64,000 nucleotides of DNA, taken from the NCBI RefSeq assembly GCF_001314875.1, contig NZ_LJZS01000005.1, positions 62,001 through 126,000 of the forward strand, read 5' to 3'. Both the position numbers and the translations under genes were made by a program. A model generated the notes under the pieces. It saw nothing but the letters and a program-made list of their open reading frames with translations. It did no database searches and was not told where the DNA came from. Of the stretch, positions 8,745-16,896 are shown one piece after another; within the stretch, counting starts at the first letter, position 1; each line of letters opens with the position of its first letter. This DNA is from Halomonas sp. HL-48. Lineage in GTDB: Bacteria > Pseudomonadota > Gammaproteobacteria > Pseudomonadales > Halomonadaceae.

Positions 8745-9505
8745 TTCGAGGTCTCCTTGCGCTTGGGGTGGGAATAGACAGGAATGCGTTTCAGCCACAG
8801 CCGTAACGCCTCAAAATGAATGCCGGCGACCGTTTTCAGGCTGATCCACGGCTGACGGGCCAGCGTGGTCAGCAGCACCCTTGGCGTTGCCGGGGCCGCT
8901 TCCAGGGTCAGGGTGGCGTCGAAATGGCGCTGGCCCGCCTGCCAGTTCTCCATGTGCAGCAGGAGCTGGTCGTCGGGGGTGTTGAAGCGCCAGCGGTAGG
9001 TCATGTCCATGGGATTGAAGGGCGATACGTGCATGGCTTTGTCAAAGGTCGCGTGGTGGCTGTGGCGTTTCGGCTCGACCCGGCAGGCGTAGCAGGTGCG
9101 CTCGCGCCAGGGCATGTTGGTGACTTCGCCGAGCACCGCGGCCAACTGGCCGTTGCGGTCGTAGGCGTAGTACATGGTCAGCGGGTTGAATACTGCCCCG
9201 AGCGTGCGCAGCTGGGTCAGCACGCAGATGCGGCCCTCGGGGGCGCTGCCCAGCTGGCGGGTTAGTTCGTCGCGTACGGCGGTGGCCAACGGGCGGTCCG
9301 TCGGGCCGAGATAGTCTTCACGCCGAAAGCGTGCCAACGCAGGGCCTCTGGCACTAAACCCCGGTACACGGTCAAACAGCGCTGGCAGCTCGTCCAGGTC
9401 AAGCCAAGCCATCCATAGCTGGTAATTGAACCCATGCGTGCGGGGAGTGAAGCGTCGGTGACGCAGGTTGCCGCGATAAATCCGCGAATGTGGCGTCGTG
9501 GTCAT
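8741..9505 (-). CDS. DUF1365-family protein
   Basis: 254 residues. It contains the features of the DUF1365 family: an N-terminal HSRIYRGNLRHRRF segment, NPLTMYYAYD in the middle, and VSPFNPMDMTYRWRF. The family is almost always sandwiched between a FAD/NAD-binding amine-oxidase-like protein and a CFA-synthase-like protein, as here, and is presumed to act in the same fatty acid modification. No catalytic mechanism is established from sequence. It overlaps the FAD gene by 4 bp and the cfa-like gene by 4 bp, indicating tight co-translation. Confidence 0.85.
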   Translation of the reverse strand: MTTTPHSRIYRGNLRHRRFTPRTHGFNYQLWMAWLDLDELPALFDRVPGFSARGPALARFRREDYLGPTDRPLATAVRDELTRQLGSAPEGRICVLTQLRTLGAVFNPLTMYYAYDRNGQLAAVLGEVTNMPWRERTCYACRVEPKRHSHHATFDKAMHVSPFNPMDMTYRWRFNTPDDQLLLHMENWQAGQRHFDATLTLEAAPATPRVLLTTLARQPWISLKTVAGIHFEALRLWLKRIPVYSHPKRKETSK

Positions 9506-10851
9506 CCCGCGTCGCTCCCCTGATAGGCATCAAACAGCTCGCTGGTGGGCAGCGCGGTCGGTGGCCCCGGTGGCGTGGCCGCTTCATCGCAGCCCAGTGA
9601 ACGGGCAACGCGCAGGGCGCTCCATACACCGTCTTCGTGGAAACCGTTGCGCCAGTAGGCGCCGCAGAAATGCGTGCGCCGGTCAGGCGATGAAATCTCG
9701 CCGTGGCGCTGCTGCGCGGCATGCCCGGCCAGGGTGAACTGCGGATGGGCGTAGACGTAGCGGCCCAGGACCTTGGCCGGGTCGATGCTTTCAGAGTCGT
9801 TCAGCGTGACGCAGAAGGTGGTGTCGCTTTCCAGCCGCTGGAGAATATTCATGTCGTAGGTGACCGACACCCGTTCATCGCTGCCGCGTCCGTCAAGACG
9901 GTAGTTCCAGCTGGCCCAGGCGCGCCGGCGGCGCGGCAGCAGCGCGGTGTCGGTGTGCAGTACCACCTCGTTATCCTGGTAGGGCATCGCGCCGAGAATC
10001 TCGCTTTCAGCTGGCGTTGGGTCGCCGAGCATGGTCAGCGCCTGGTCGGCATGGCAGGCCAGCACCACGTGATCGAAACGCTGGGTGCCCGCTTTAGTGG
10101 TCAGCGTCACGCCGGTGGCGTGGCGCTCGATGCGGGTTACCGGCGTGTTGAGATGAATGCGCTCGGCGTAAGGAGCGGTTAGCGCCGGGATGTAGCGGCG
10201 CGAGCCGCCCACCAGGGTGTACCACTGAGGACGGTGGTTAACCGACAGCAGCCCGTGATTGCGGAAAAAGCGCACGAAGAAGGTCAGCGGGAAGGCGCGC
10301 AGGTCGCCGATGCTGGCCGACCAGATGGCGGCCCCCATGGGCAGCAGATAGCGCCGCTGGAAGGTCTGGCCGTAGCCGTTCTGGTCCAGGTAGTCGCCCA
10401 GGGTCATGCCCGGCGCCAGGCGATCGTTTTCCAGGTCCTGCGTCGCCTGCTTGTTGAAGCGCATAATGTCGGCCAGCAGGCGGTAGAAAGCCGGGTTGAG
10501 CAGGTTGCGACGCTGGGCAAACAGCGAGGTCAACGTATGCCCGTTGTATTCGAAATCCACGCTGGTTTCATGCACCGAAAAACTCATTTCGGTGGCCTGG
10601 CTGGGCACCCCGAGGGTATTCAGCAGGCGTTGAAAGTGCGGATAGGTCCAGTCGTTGAAGACGATGAAGCCGGTGTCGATGGCGTAAGGGTGCCCGCCTA
10701 CCTCGACGTCCATGGTCGCGGTATGCCCGCCCAGGCGCGCGTCGGCCTCGAACAGCGTGACCTCGTGCTGGGCGGAAAGATACCAGCCGGCCGCCATGCC
10801 GCTGATGCCGCTGCCGATGATGGCGATGCGTTGAGACGCCGTGTTGCTCAT
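9502..10851 (-). CDS. FAD-dependent amine-oxidase-like oxidoreductase
   Basis: 449 residues. It has an N-terminal Rossmann FAD-binding motif GSGISG (near residue 13) followed by the acidic end of the second strand (LFEADARLGGHT), the arrangement of flavin-containing amine oxidases and desaturases. A mid-protein HVVLACHADQAL segment and a C-terminal FCGAYWRNGFHEDG FAD-closing motif are also typical. In organisms with the same FAD-DUF1365-cfa trio this protein is linked to oxidation or desaturation of a fatty acyl chain. Here the substrate is inferred only from neighbours. Its start overlaps the SDR stop as ATGA. Confidence 0.85.
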   Translation of the reverse strand: MSNTASQRIAIIGSGISGMAAGWYLSAQHEVTLFEADARLGGHTATMDVEVGGHPYAIDTGFIVFNDWTYPHFQRLLNTLGVPSQATEMSFSVHETSVDFEYNGHTLTSLFAQRRNLLNPAFYRLLADIMRFNKQATQDLENDRLAPGMTLGDYLDQNGYGQTFQRRYLLPMGAAIWSASIGDLRAFPLTFFVRFFRNHGLLSVNHRPQWYTLVGGSRRYIPALTAPYAERIHLNTPVTRIERHATGVTLTTKAGTQRFDHVVLACHADQALTMLGDPTPAESEILGAMPYQDNEVVLHTDTALLPRRRRAWASWNYRLDGRGSDERVSVTYDMNILQRLESDTTFCVTLNDSESIDPAKVLGRYVYAHPQFTLAGHAAQQRHGEISSPDRRTHFCGAYWRNGFHEDGVWSALRVARSLGCDEAATPPGPPTALPTSELFDAYQGSDAG

Positions 10852-11633
10852 CAGGAAGCCTCTTGCGGTCGGGTCATGCGCAGGCCGATCCGGCGACGCA
10901 GGCCAGGCGGCAGGATGCCGAGAAACTTGACCAGGTAAGTAAAGCGACGCGGAAAATGAATATCCAGATGGCCTTTGACCAGGCCGTGGATAATGGCCTC
11001 GGCGGCGGCATCGGCGCTGACCTGCATGGGCATGGGAAAGTCGTTGCGCTCGGTCAGCGGCGTCTTGACGAAGCCAGGGTGAATCAGGCTGACGTCGATG
11101 CCTTCCTGGTCGAGGTCAAGGCGCAGCGATTCGAGAAAGTAGCTGACGGCGGCCTTGGACGCCCCATAGGCCTCGGCCCTGGGCAGCGGCAGGTAAGCGG
11201 AGGCGCTCGAGGTGGCGGCGAGGCGGGCGGGCTTGCCTTCCTTGCGCGCTGCGCGCAGCAGGGGGAGCGCGGCTTCCACCCCGTATAGGGTGCCGAACAG
11301 GTTGGGCGTGAATACCCGCTCGATCAGCGCCATGTCGAACTGTTTCGCGTCAAGGTATTCGCAGGTGCCAGCGTTGAACAGGGCAAGGTCCAGAGCACCC
11401 AGTCGCTCGCCGATCTGTTGGCCGGCTGCCAGCACGGCCTGGCGGTCGCTCACGTCAAGCGCCAGCGGGTAGGCGTTGGGGCGGCCCTCGCAGAGCGCGT
11501 CCAGTGCCGTCTGGTTGCGCGCGCTGACCACCACGTGATGGCCCTCGGCGATGAGTTTTTTCGCCACGGCTTCGCCAATGCCCGAGGTGGCACCCGTCAG
11601 CCAGATCCGCTGGGGCGTTGTCCATGTGCTCAT
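10851..11633 (-). CDS. Short-chain dehydrogenase/reductase
   Basis: 260 residues from the ATG at 11633, backed by GGAGAGG. It is a classical SDR: TGxxxGIG cofactor motif (TGATSGIGEA, about residues 13-22), NAG motif (LFNAGT), catalytic Ser in ATSSASAYL and the Tyr-x-x-x-Lys pair in AYGASKAA. A basic residue after the second strand (SARNQ) suggests NADP(H). It probably reduces or oxidises a carbonyl/hydroxyl intermediate. In this operon it may serve the fatty-acid modification or detoxify photo-oxidation products. Substrate unknown. Confidence 0.88.
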   Translation of the reverse strand: MSTWTTPQRIWLTGATSGIGEAVAKKLIAEGHHVVVSARNQTALDALCEGRPNAYPLALDVSDRQAVLAAGQQIGERLGALDLALFNAGTCEYLDAKQFDMALIERVFTPNLFGTLYGVEAALPLLRAARKEGKPARLAATSSASAYLPLPRAEAYGASKAAVSYFLESLRLDLDQEGIDVSLIHPGFVKTPLTERNDFPMPMQVSADAAAEAIIHGLVKGHLDIHFPRRFTYLVKFLGILPPGLRRRIGLRMTRPQEAS

Positions 11634-11693
11634 CGTGCCTCTCCAGTTGCACCCTGCAGGCACGACGTTCAGGCGTGCGAGGCAAGGTGTTCG

Positions 11694-12125
11694 TTAATCC
11701 AGGCGCTGCTTTAACCAACGGATGACGCGGCCCATGAGAGGCAAATGCTCATACAGCATGGCGCCGGCATCGAAATAGTCGCGATGGCGTGACACACGCC
11801 CGTCGTCGGCAAACGTCAAGGCGCTGCAGCCATCCACCTCGACCGGGCGTCCGCCTGCCAGGCGGGGGTGCGCGAACGTCATGGTCCAGGTGACAAAGGC
11901 CTGATTACCCTGACGTTGGCGGCGGTGGTAGACGAACTGACAGTGCGTGACGTTTGCATACATCGCCGCGAAATAGCCTTCCAGCGCGTCGCGCCCCTCA
12001 ATGTGGTGCAGCGGATCGTTGAAAACAATATCCTCAGTATATACCTCGTACAGTTTTTCTGTACAGGTATTGTCCAGTTTATTGAAGAAGGCGCAAAAAT
12101 CTTCCAGTGCCTTGTCCTGTGACAT
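11694..12125 (-). CDS. SnoaL/NTF2-like small protein
   Basis: 143 residues from the ATG at 12125 (GGGAG upstream); longer in-frame starts reach into phrB and are unlikely. The sequence has the cone-shaped NTF2/SnoaL-like fold signature: an N-terminal helix, YTEDIVFNDPLHHIEGRD, VTWTMTF and a C-terminal GRVSRHRDYFD segment. Such domains act as small isomerases/cyclases or as binding proteins. It occurs widely between SDR and photolyase genes in LitR-type light-response operons. No function can be assigned beyond the fold. Confidence 0.8.
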   Translation of the reverse strand: MSQDKALEDFCAFFNKLDNTCTEKLYEVYTEDIVFNDPLHHIEGRDALEGYFAAMYANVTHCQFVYHRRQRQGNQAFVTWTMTFAHPRLAGGRPVEVDGCSALTFADDGRVSRHRDYFDAGAMLYEHLPLMGRVIRWLKQRLD

Positions 12126-12171
12126 GACGACTCCCGAAGCAGTTAGGCGGATAAGGGCCGGTGGCGCTGCG

Positions 12172-13584
12172 CTAGGTGGACAGCGCCTTGAAGGCGTCGA
12201 GCGCCCGCTGGCGTGCGGCCTTGTGGTCAACGATCGGCGCAGGATAGTCGAGTTGGGTCAGCATATCCCGGGGCGGCGCATGACGGGCCTTGGCCGGTAG
12301 GCTTGCCAGTTCGGGCAGCCAGTGGGCAATGAACTCACCGTCCGGGTCGAAGCGGGTGGATTGGGTGGTGGGATTGAAAATGCGGAAATAGGGCGCCGCA
12401 TCGGTACCCGTGGACGCCGCCCATTGCCAGCCGCCGTTGTTGGCGCAGAACTCGCCGTCCACCAGGTGGCGCAGGAAAAACGCTTCGCCGCTGCGCCAAT
12501 CGATCAGCAGGTGCTTGCTCAGGAACATCGCCGTGACCATGCGCAGGCGGTTGTGCATCCAGCCGGTGGTGACCAGCTGGCGCATGGCGGCGTCAACCAG
12601 CGGGTAGCCGGTACGGCCTTCGCACCAGGCCTGAAAGCCGGCATCGTCGTCCCGCCAGGCAAGCCCCCGGGTATGGGACTGAAACGGCTGGTGGCGGCAT
12701 ACTTGCGGAAAGCCCACCGCCACGTGTTGATAGAACTCCCGCCAGATGAGCTCGCTCACCCAGGTGCACAGCCCCTTGTCGCCATCGGCCAGGTGGCCGT
12801 CGTTCTCGCTCATGACCGCCTGGAAGCACTGGCGCGGCGATAGCATGCCCAGCGCCAGGTAAGGCGACAGCTCGCTGGTGCCGCGAACCTTGGGAACGTC
12901 GCGCTGGTCGTGATAGTGGCGCCCGCGGAAGCGTAAAAAACGCTCCAGATGGTCGCCAGCGGCGTGTTCACCGGCGGGCCACAGGCGGCCATCGACCGGC
13001 GTGTCTGCGAAGCTGGGTAACGGGGGCAGCGGGTCGCTATCGATGCCCAGCGGCGACTGCACCGCCGGCGTGTCACGCAGCGCCAGCTGCTCAGGCGTGA
13101 TGTGCTTGTGCCAAGCCTTGGCAAACGGCGTGAAGACGCCGTAATAATCGCCCTTGCCGGTCAGCAGTGTCCCGGGAGCAAAGGCCACGGCGTCGTGGTG
13201 GCCGTGGGCTTCGATCCCCGCTTGCCGGAAGGTGTCGCGCACGGCCTGATCGCGGCGCTGCTCGTTCAGCGGGTATTCGACATTGAAGTGAAGCTGGTCG
13301 ATATGCTGTTCGCGGGCAATCGCCAGCAAGGTGTCGGGGGCCTCGTCGAACGTTTCAATATCGCGATGCAATAAGGGGATGTTGAGCCCTTCGAGCGCCT
13401 CTTTGACGGCCGACACGCCGCGCATCCAGAAATCGATCTTGTTGGCTCCGTGGCCGTGGGCCTGCCATTGGGCCACCGAGCGCAGAAATACCGCGACCAC
13501 CGGTCCTTTGGCTGCCGCGGCCGCCAGGGCGGTGTTGTCGTGAATGCGCAGGTCGCTGCGCAGCCAAACCAGCTGTCGAGACAT
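12172..13584 (-). CDS. phrB: Deoxyribodipyrimidine photolyase (class I CPD photolyase)
   Basis: 470 residues from the ATG at 13584, 6 bp after AGGAG; a GTG two codons earlier is too close to that site. The N-terminal antenna domain opens with LVWLRSDLRIHDNTAL. The C-terminal FAD domain has the photolyase signatures TGYPLVDAAMRQL, WMHNRLRM and the WQWAASTGTDAAPYFRIFNP segment. It uses blue/near-UV light to split cyclobutane pyrimidine dimers. It sits directly after the MerR regulator gene (56-bp gap) and ahead of the lipid-modification genes, which suggests common light control. Confidence 0.95.
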   Translation of the reverse strand: MSRQLVWLRSDLRIHDNTALAAAAAKGPVVAVFLRSVAQWQAHGHGANKIDFWMRGVSAVKEALEGLNIPLLHRDIETFDEAPDTLLAIAREQHIDQLHFNVEYPLNEQRRDQAVRDTFRQAGIEAHGHHDAVAFAPGTLLTGKGDYYGVFTPFAKAWHKHITPEQLALRDTPAVQSPLGIDSDPLPPLPSFADTPVDGRLWPAGEHAAGDHLERFLRFRGRHYHDQRDVPKVRGTSELSPYLALGMLSPRQCFQAVMSENDGHLADGDKGLCTWVSELIWREFYQHVAVGFPQVCRHQPFQSHTRGLAWRDDDAGFQAWCEGRTGYPLVDAAMRQLVTTGWMHNRLRMVTAMFLSKHLLIDWRSGEAFFLRHLVDGEFCANNGGWQWAASTGTDAAPYFRIFNPTTQSTRFDPDGEFIAHWLPELASLPAKARHAPPRDMLTQLDYPAPIVDHKAARQRALDAFKALST

Positions 13585-13646
13585 GGACACTCCTGCTGGA
13601 CGGTTCAGAGAGAGGCACCGCCGCGGCGACGGTGTCCATTAGTGGC

Positions 13647-14567
13647 TCAAAGAACGCCCGATTCACGAAGCAACGGACGCAAGCGGGCAATGGCCTGGGG
13701 TAAGTCGTCGCCCAGCATATGCACGGCGGTGTCGCGCAGGTCGGCATCGCGCAGGCGGGCGACTTCGCCGCATACGCCGATGGGCACGTTAAGTGCGGCG
13801 GCGGCATCGGGCAGCGCCTGACGGATGTAGCGATCGTCTTCCCGCTGGCCGCTGGACAGCAGCACCATGGAGGAGTGCAGCCGCGCGACGGCCTGGGGCA
13901 GGTCCTCGAGCGGTAGCGAATGGTCCAGCAGCTGTACGCGGTAGCCCTGCTCGCTGGCCATGAGCGCGGCCATCAGCACCCACAGCGGCCCCGGGTCATC
14001 CGGCATGACGTTGAGCAGAATCAACGGGCCACGGGTGGCCTGATTGGCGTAATGCAGACGAATGCCGACCTGGCTGCGCAGGAACGCTTCGAACGTACGA
14101 CGCACGAGTTCGTCGGGTTTGACCGCCCACTTGGCTTCCAGCGTCAGTACCACCGGCTGCCACAGCTCGTTGATGGCGGTGCTCAGCGGGTACAGCGCGA
14201 GGCTCTGGTGATAGAACGCTTCGAGCCTTTGCAGGTCGAGCGCTTCGATCGTGGCCTGCAGCTGCTGGCGCTGGCTGGCCCAGTCGCCCGCATCGGGTAC
14301 CGGAGCTTCCACGGTATCGGGTTGGTCGAGCAGGTCCGCGACCTGGCTCACCGGCACGCCGCGATTGAGCCACTGCAGAATGCGTTCGATACGCGTGATG
14401 TCGTCCTGGGCATACAGGCGATGCCCCTTGGGGGTACGTTGAGGGCGAATCAGTCCGTAACGTCGCTCCCAGGCGCGCAGGGTAACCGAGTTCACACCCG
14501 TCAGGCGGGAAACTTCCCGAATGGGATAAAGGGGGGTGTCGGGTGGGTGGGTCGCCTTGTTGCTCAT
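13647..14567 (-). CDS. MerR-family regulator, LitR/BluR type with degenerate B12 domain
   Basis: 306 residues. The N-terminal MerR helix-turn-helix (about residues 14-80) contains YPIREVSRLTGVNSVTLRAW and RRYGL. The rest aligns in outline with the helical and Rossmann cobalamin-binding module of LitR/CarH. In CarH the cobalamin is held by a W-x9-E-H motif and by D-x-H-x-x-G. Here Trp136 is followed at the expected positions by Lys146-Trp147, and the second motif reads DDPGPL (190-195), with Pro in place of the axial His. A cobalamin photoreceptor function is therefore unlikely. It resembles class II LitR or E. coli MlrA/BluR, which depend on partner proteins. It heads the operon and probably represses it and itself. 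Confidence 0.85.
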   Translation of the reverse strand: MSNKATHPPDTPLYPIREVSRLTGVNSVTLRAWERRYGLIRPQRTPKGHRLYAQDDITRIERILQWLNRGVPVSQVADLLDQPDTVEAPVPDAGDWASQRQQLQATIEALDLQRLEAFYHQSLALYPLSTAINELWQPVVLTLEAKWAVKPDELVRRTFEAFLRSQVGIRLHYANQATRGPLILLNVMPDDPGPLWVLMAALMASEQGYRVQLLDHSLPLEDLPQAVARLHSSMVLLSSGQREDDRYIRQALPDAAAALNVPIGVCGEVARLRDADLRDTAVHMLGDDLPQAIARLRPLLRESGVL

Positions 14568-14705
14568 GGGCGCCAGTGCCTCTTAGTTGTGTGCGGAGCA
14601 AAGCCGCATGGGTCTATCGTGGGTTGCTGCGCAGGGCAATGTGGTTTGCTATCCATAGCAATTACCTAATTAACCGATCAACAAATTTGAATAACTAACG
14701 TTCCT

Positions 14706-14734
14706 TTGTACAACTTGTGGCGCCAAGGTACAAC
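14706..14734. promoter_or_regulatory. GTACAAC direct repeat, candidate operator of the MerR operon
   Basis: Two copies of GTACAAC (14708-14714 and 14728-14734) are spaced exactly 20 bp start to start, the first within the palindrome TTGTACAA. They lie about 140 bp upstream of the MerR-family gene, beside an AT-rich stretch (about 14640-14705) that could hold its promoter. TGTACA-type half-sites are known for LitR-class MerR regulators. Assigning these to the adjacent regulator is inference. Confidence 0.5.
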
Positions 14735-14765
14735 CTTTGCATGCATGACGTTAGACGCAAGCGGG

Positions 14766-15824
14766 CTAACGAGGCTGAACCGACCGATCTACTAGTGCTT
14801 GAGCTAACAGGGTTCCCGAACACCACGCCGACTCCACGCGGCTGGCGGTAAAGCTGTCGCCGCACAGCGCCAGGCCGCTCTCGCTGTATAGGTATAGCCG
14901 GTCGTCGGCCTGGCTTGGCTGGGCATAACGCCAGCGATGGGCGCCGCTGGCAACGCGATCCGGCAGAGACGTGCCGGGCGGATAAAGTAACTGGAAGGCA
15001 GCCCACAGATCATCGGCAACCGATTGGGGATCGTTTTCCAGATGGCGGTCGCTCCAGTCGAGCTGCGCCATCAGGCTGAGGCTTTCGGGCTGATGCTCGC
15101 GCCCGGGTTTGGTGTGGTTGCGCGACACCAGCCGCAGTGCCGGGTGGTCGACCCGCGCCATTTGCCAGTCCTTGTGCCCACCGGGCGGGGCGGGTAACGG
15201 CTGCTCGAGTATCGCCCAGGCCGCCCAGCAGCCCCGCTGAGGGCGCTGCCGGCAGGCATCGGCGAGCGCGTTGTCCCAGTCAGCGACCAGCGGCAGCGTT
15301 TGCGGTGGCGGGGTGGTGAACACCACATGCGTGAAGGCGCCGAAGGTGTTGCCCGCGGTGTCAGTCAGCTGCCAGCCGTCCGGCAAACGTTTGAGTGCCT
15401 CGATACGGGTCGCAAGCCGCAGCGTGCAGCGGTCATGGGTCTGGAAGGTATCGGCCAGGTGACGGGTGATGGCGCTCATACGGGGGGCACCGGTAAAGCG
15501 GGCATGGGGATCATGCTGCAGCTGCCAGCCGTTTGAACTAGCCTGATAGCTGATGGTCGGCCAGCGAGCGACCAGCCCGGCGTTGGCCCAGCGGGCAAGG
15601 GCATCCTGGAAGGCCGGATCACGCGCGGTAAACGCCTGGGCGCCCAGATCCAGATGCCCCTGGTCGAGGCGCTTGGTTGACATGCGCCCCCCGGGGCCGC
15701 GCCCCTTGTCAAATAGGCTGACGTTAATGCCCCGCTCGGCCAGGGCGTTGGCGCAGGCAAGCCCAGCAATGCCGGCGCCCACAATCGCGATCTTCAACGG
15801 CGACGACGTCTGTGCTGCTGTCAT
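14766..15824 (-). CDS. Renalase-like NAD(P)/FAD-dependent oxidoreductase
   Basis: 352 residues. The N-terminal FAD motif is VGAGIAGLACA followed by FDKGRGPGGRMSTKR, the latter characteristic of bacterial renalase-like proteins, which oxidise off-isomers of dihydro-nicotinamide cofactors. A C-terminal LALCGDSFTASRVESAW segment closes the flavin site. It is cytosolic, with no signal peptide. It lies upstream of the MerR operon on the same strand, separated by about 200 bp that contain the regulator's own promoter region, so it is probably a separate transcript. Repeated TGTA motifs upstream hint at shared control. Confidence 0.85.
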   Translation of the reverse strand: MTAAQTSSPLKIAIVGAGIAGLACANALAERGINVSLFDKGRGPGGRMSTKRLDQGHLDLGAQAFTARDPAFQDALARWANAGLVARWPTISYQASSNGWQLQHDPHARFTGAPRMSAITRHLADTFQTHDRCTLRLATRIEALKRLPDGWQLTDTAGNTFGAFTHVVFTTPPPQTLPLVADWDNALADACRQRPQRGCWAAWAILEQPLPAPPGGHKDWQMARVDHPALRLVSRNHTKPGREHQPESLSLMAQLDWSDRHLENDPQSVADDLWAAFQLLYPPGTSLPDRVASGAHRWRYAQPSQADDRLYLYSESGLALCGDSFTASRVESAWCSGTLLAQALVDRSVQPR

Positions 15825-15873
15825 GCTGGCCTCTTGGGCAAATCGCCTAGCGTATAGAATTGTCGGTTAATCA

Positions 15874-15926
15874 TGTACGTGATGCATTATTTGTAATAGT
15901 TTTGTATAAATTGATGGCAATGTAAA
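15874..15926. promoter_or_regulatory. Array of four TGTA half-sites between renalase-like gene and yfcH-like gene
   Basis: TGTA occurs at 15874, 15892, 15903 and 15921, spaced 18, 11 and 18 bp. The pairs TGTACG-N12-TGTAAT and TGTATA-N12-TGTAAA both approximate the two-half-site LitR-type operator that I recall from pseudomonads (T(G/A)TACA-N12-TGTA(C/T)A). The array fills the divergent intergenic region and could regulate either gene. Confidence 0.45.
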
Positions 15927-15972
15927 CCTTTCACGGCGTCGCTTGTGCGTCGATACCAGAGGGAGAAGCACC

Positions 15973-16896
15973 ATGCGTGTACTAGTGACCGGCGGCAGTG
16001 GCTTTGTCGGCCAGCGACTCTGCCCAATGTTGATCGCCCAGGGGCATGAGGTGCAGGTGGTTTCCCGCACCCCGCACAAGGTACGCGAGCGGCTACCCAA
16101 GGAATGCGATATCCGCGACAGTGCCCAGGCGTTTATCGATACCCCGCCCGACGCGTTGGTCAACCTGGCGGGCGAGTCCATCGCCGCCAAGCGCTGGAGC
16201 GATCACCAGAAAGACCGGCTGATCCGTTCGCGGGTCGAGATGACCGAACAGCTGGTGTCGCTGTGCGAGCAGCTGGGCGAAAACGGCCAGTCGCTGCCCA
16301 AGGTGCTCGTCAGCGGCTCGGCCATGGGCTACTACGGCGATCAAGGGGGTCAGCGGGTCACCGAAGACACCCCGCCCCACGACGAGTTTGCCCATCGGCT
16401 GTGCGCCCAGTGGGAGGCAGCGGCCGAGCCCATCGCCAACATGGGGGTGCGCCTGGCGATCCTGCGAATTGGCTTGGTACTGGGCCCGGACGGCGGCACG
16501 CTGCAAAAGATGCTGCCGCCGTTCAAGCTGGGGCTGGGCGGGCGTTTTGGCGACGGCAAGCAGTTCATGCCCTGGATTCATCGCGATGATTTGGTCAGCG
16601 CCATCCTCTTCCTGCTCAGCGATGCGTCGCTGTCGGGGCCTTTCAACGGCAGCGCGCCGCATCCGGTGACCAACGCTGAATTTACCCGAACCCTGGCCAA
16701 GACGCTGCATCGCCCGGCGGTACTGCCGGTGCCCGCCTGCGTATTGAAGGCGGGGCTGGGTGACATGTCCCAACTGCTGCTGACCGGCGCCGATATGCGC
16801 CCGGCGCGACTGCTCGATGCCGGGTTCACCTTCACCTACCCGACCCTCGACAAGGCACTCCAGGCGATTCTTGGCGACTCAGACGCCGACGACTAG
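15973..16896 (+). CDS. TIGR01777-type epimerase (YfcH-like extended SDR)
   Basis: 307 residues from the ATG at 15973, preceded by GAGGGAGAA. N-terminal nucleotide-binding motif TGGSGFVGQRL; further family markers are LVNLAGESIAAKRW, the SGSAMGYYGDQG segment bearing the active-site region, and the C-terminal module typical of YfcH/SULA-like proteins. The substrate of this family is not established. It is divergent from the renalase-like gene and shares its control region. It converges on rapA with a 4-bp overlap of the stop codons and no terminator between. Confidence 0.85.
   Translation: MRVLVTGGSGFVGQRLCPMLIAQGHEVQVVSRTPHKVRERLPKECDIRDSAQAFIDTPPDALVNLAGESIAAKRWSDHQKDRLIRSRVEMTEQLVSLCEQLGENGQSLPKVLVSGSAMGYYGDQGGQRVTEDTPPHDEFAHRLCAQWEAAAEPIANMGVRLAILRIGLVLGPDGGTLQKMLPPFKLGLGGRFGDGKQFMPWIHRDDLVSAILFLLSDASLSGPFNGSAPHPVTNAEFTRTLAKTLHRPAVLPVPACVLKAGLGDMSQLLLTGADMRPARLLDAGFTFTYPTLDKALQAILGDSDADD

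Noticed and set aside
13647..14567. Assignment as a cobalamin photoreceptor (CarH/class I LitR)
   Set aside because: Both expected cobalamin-ligand motifs are missing.
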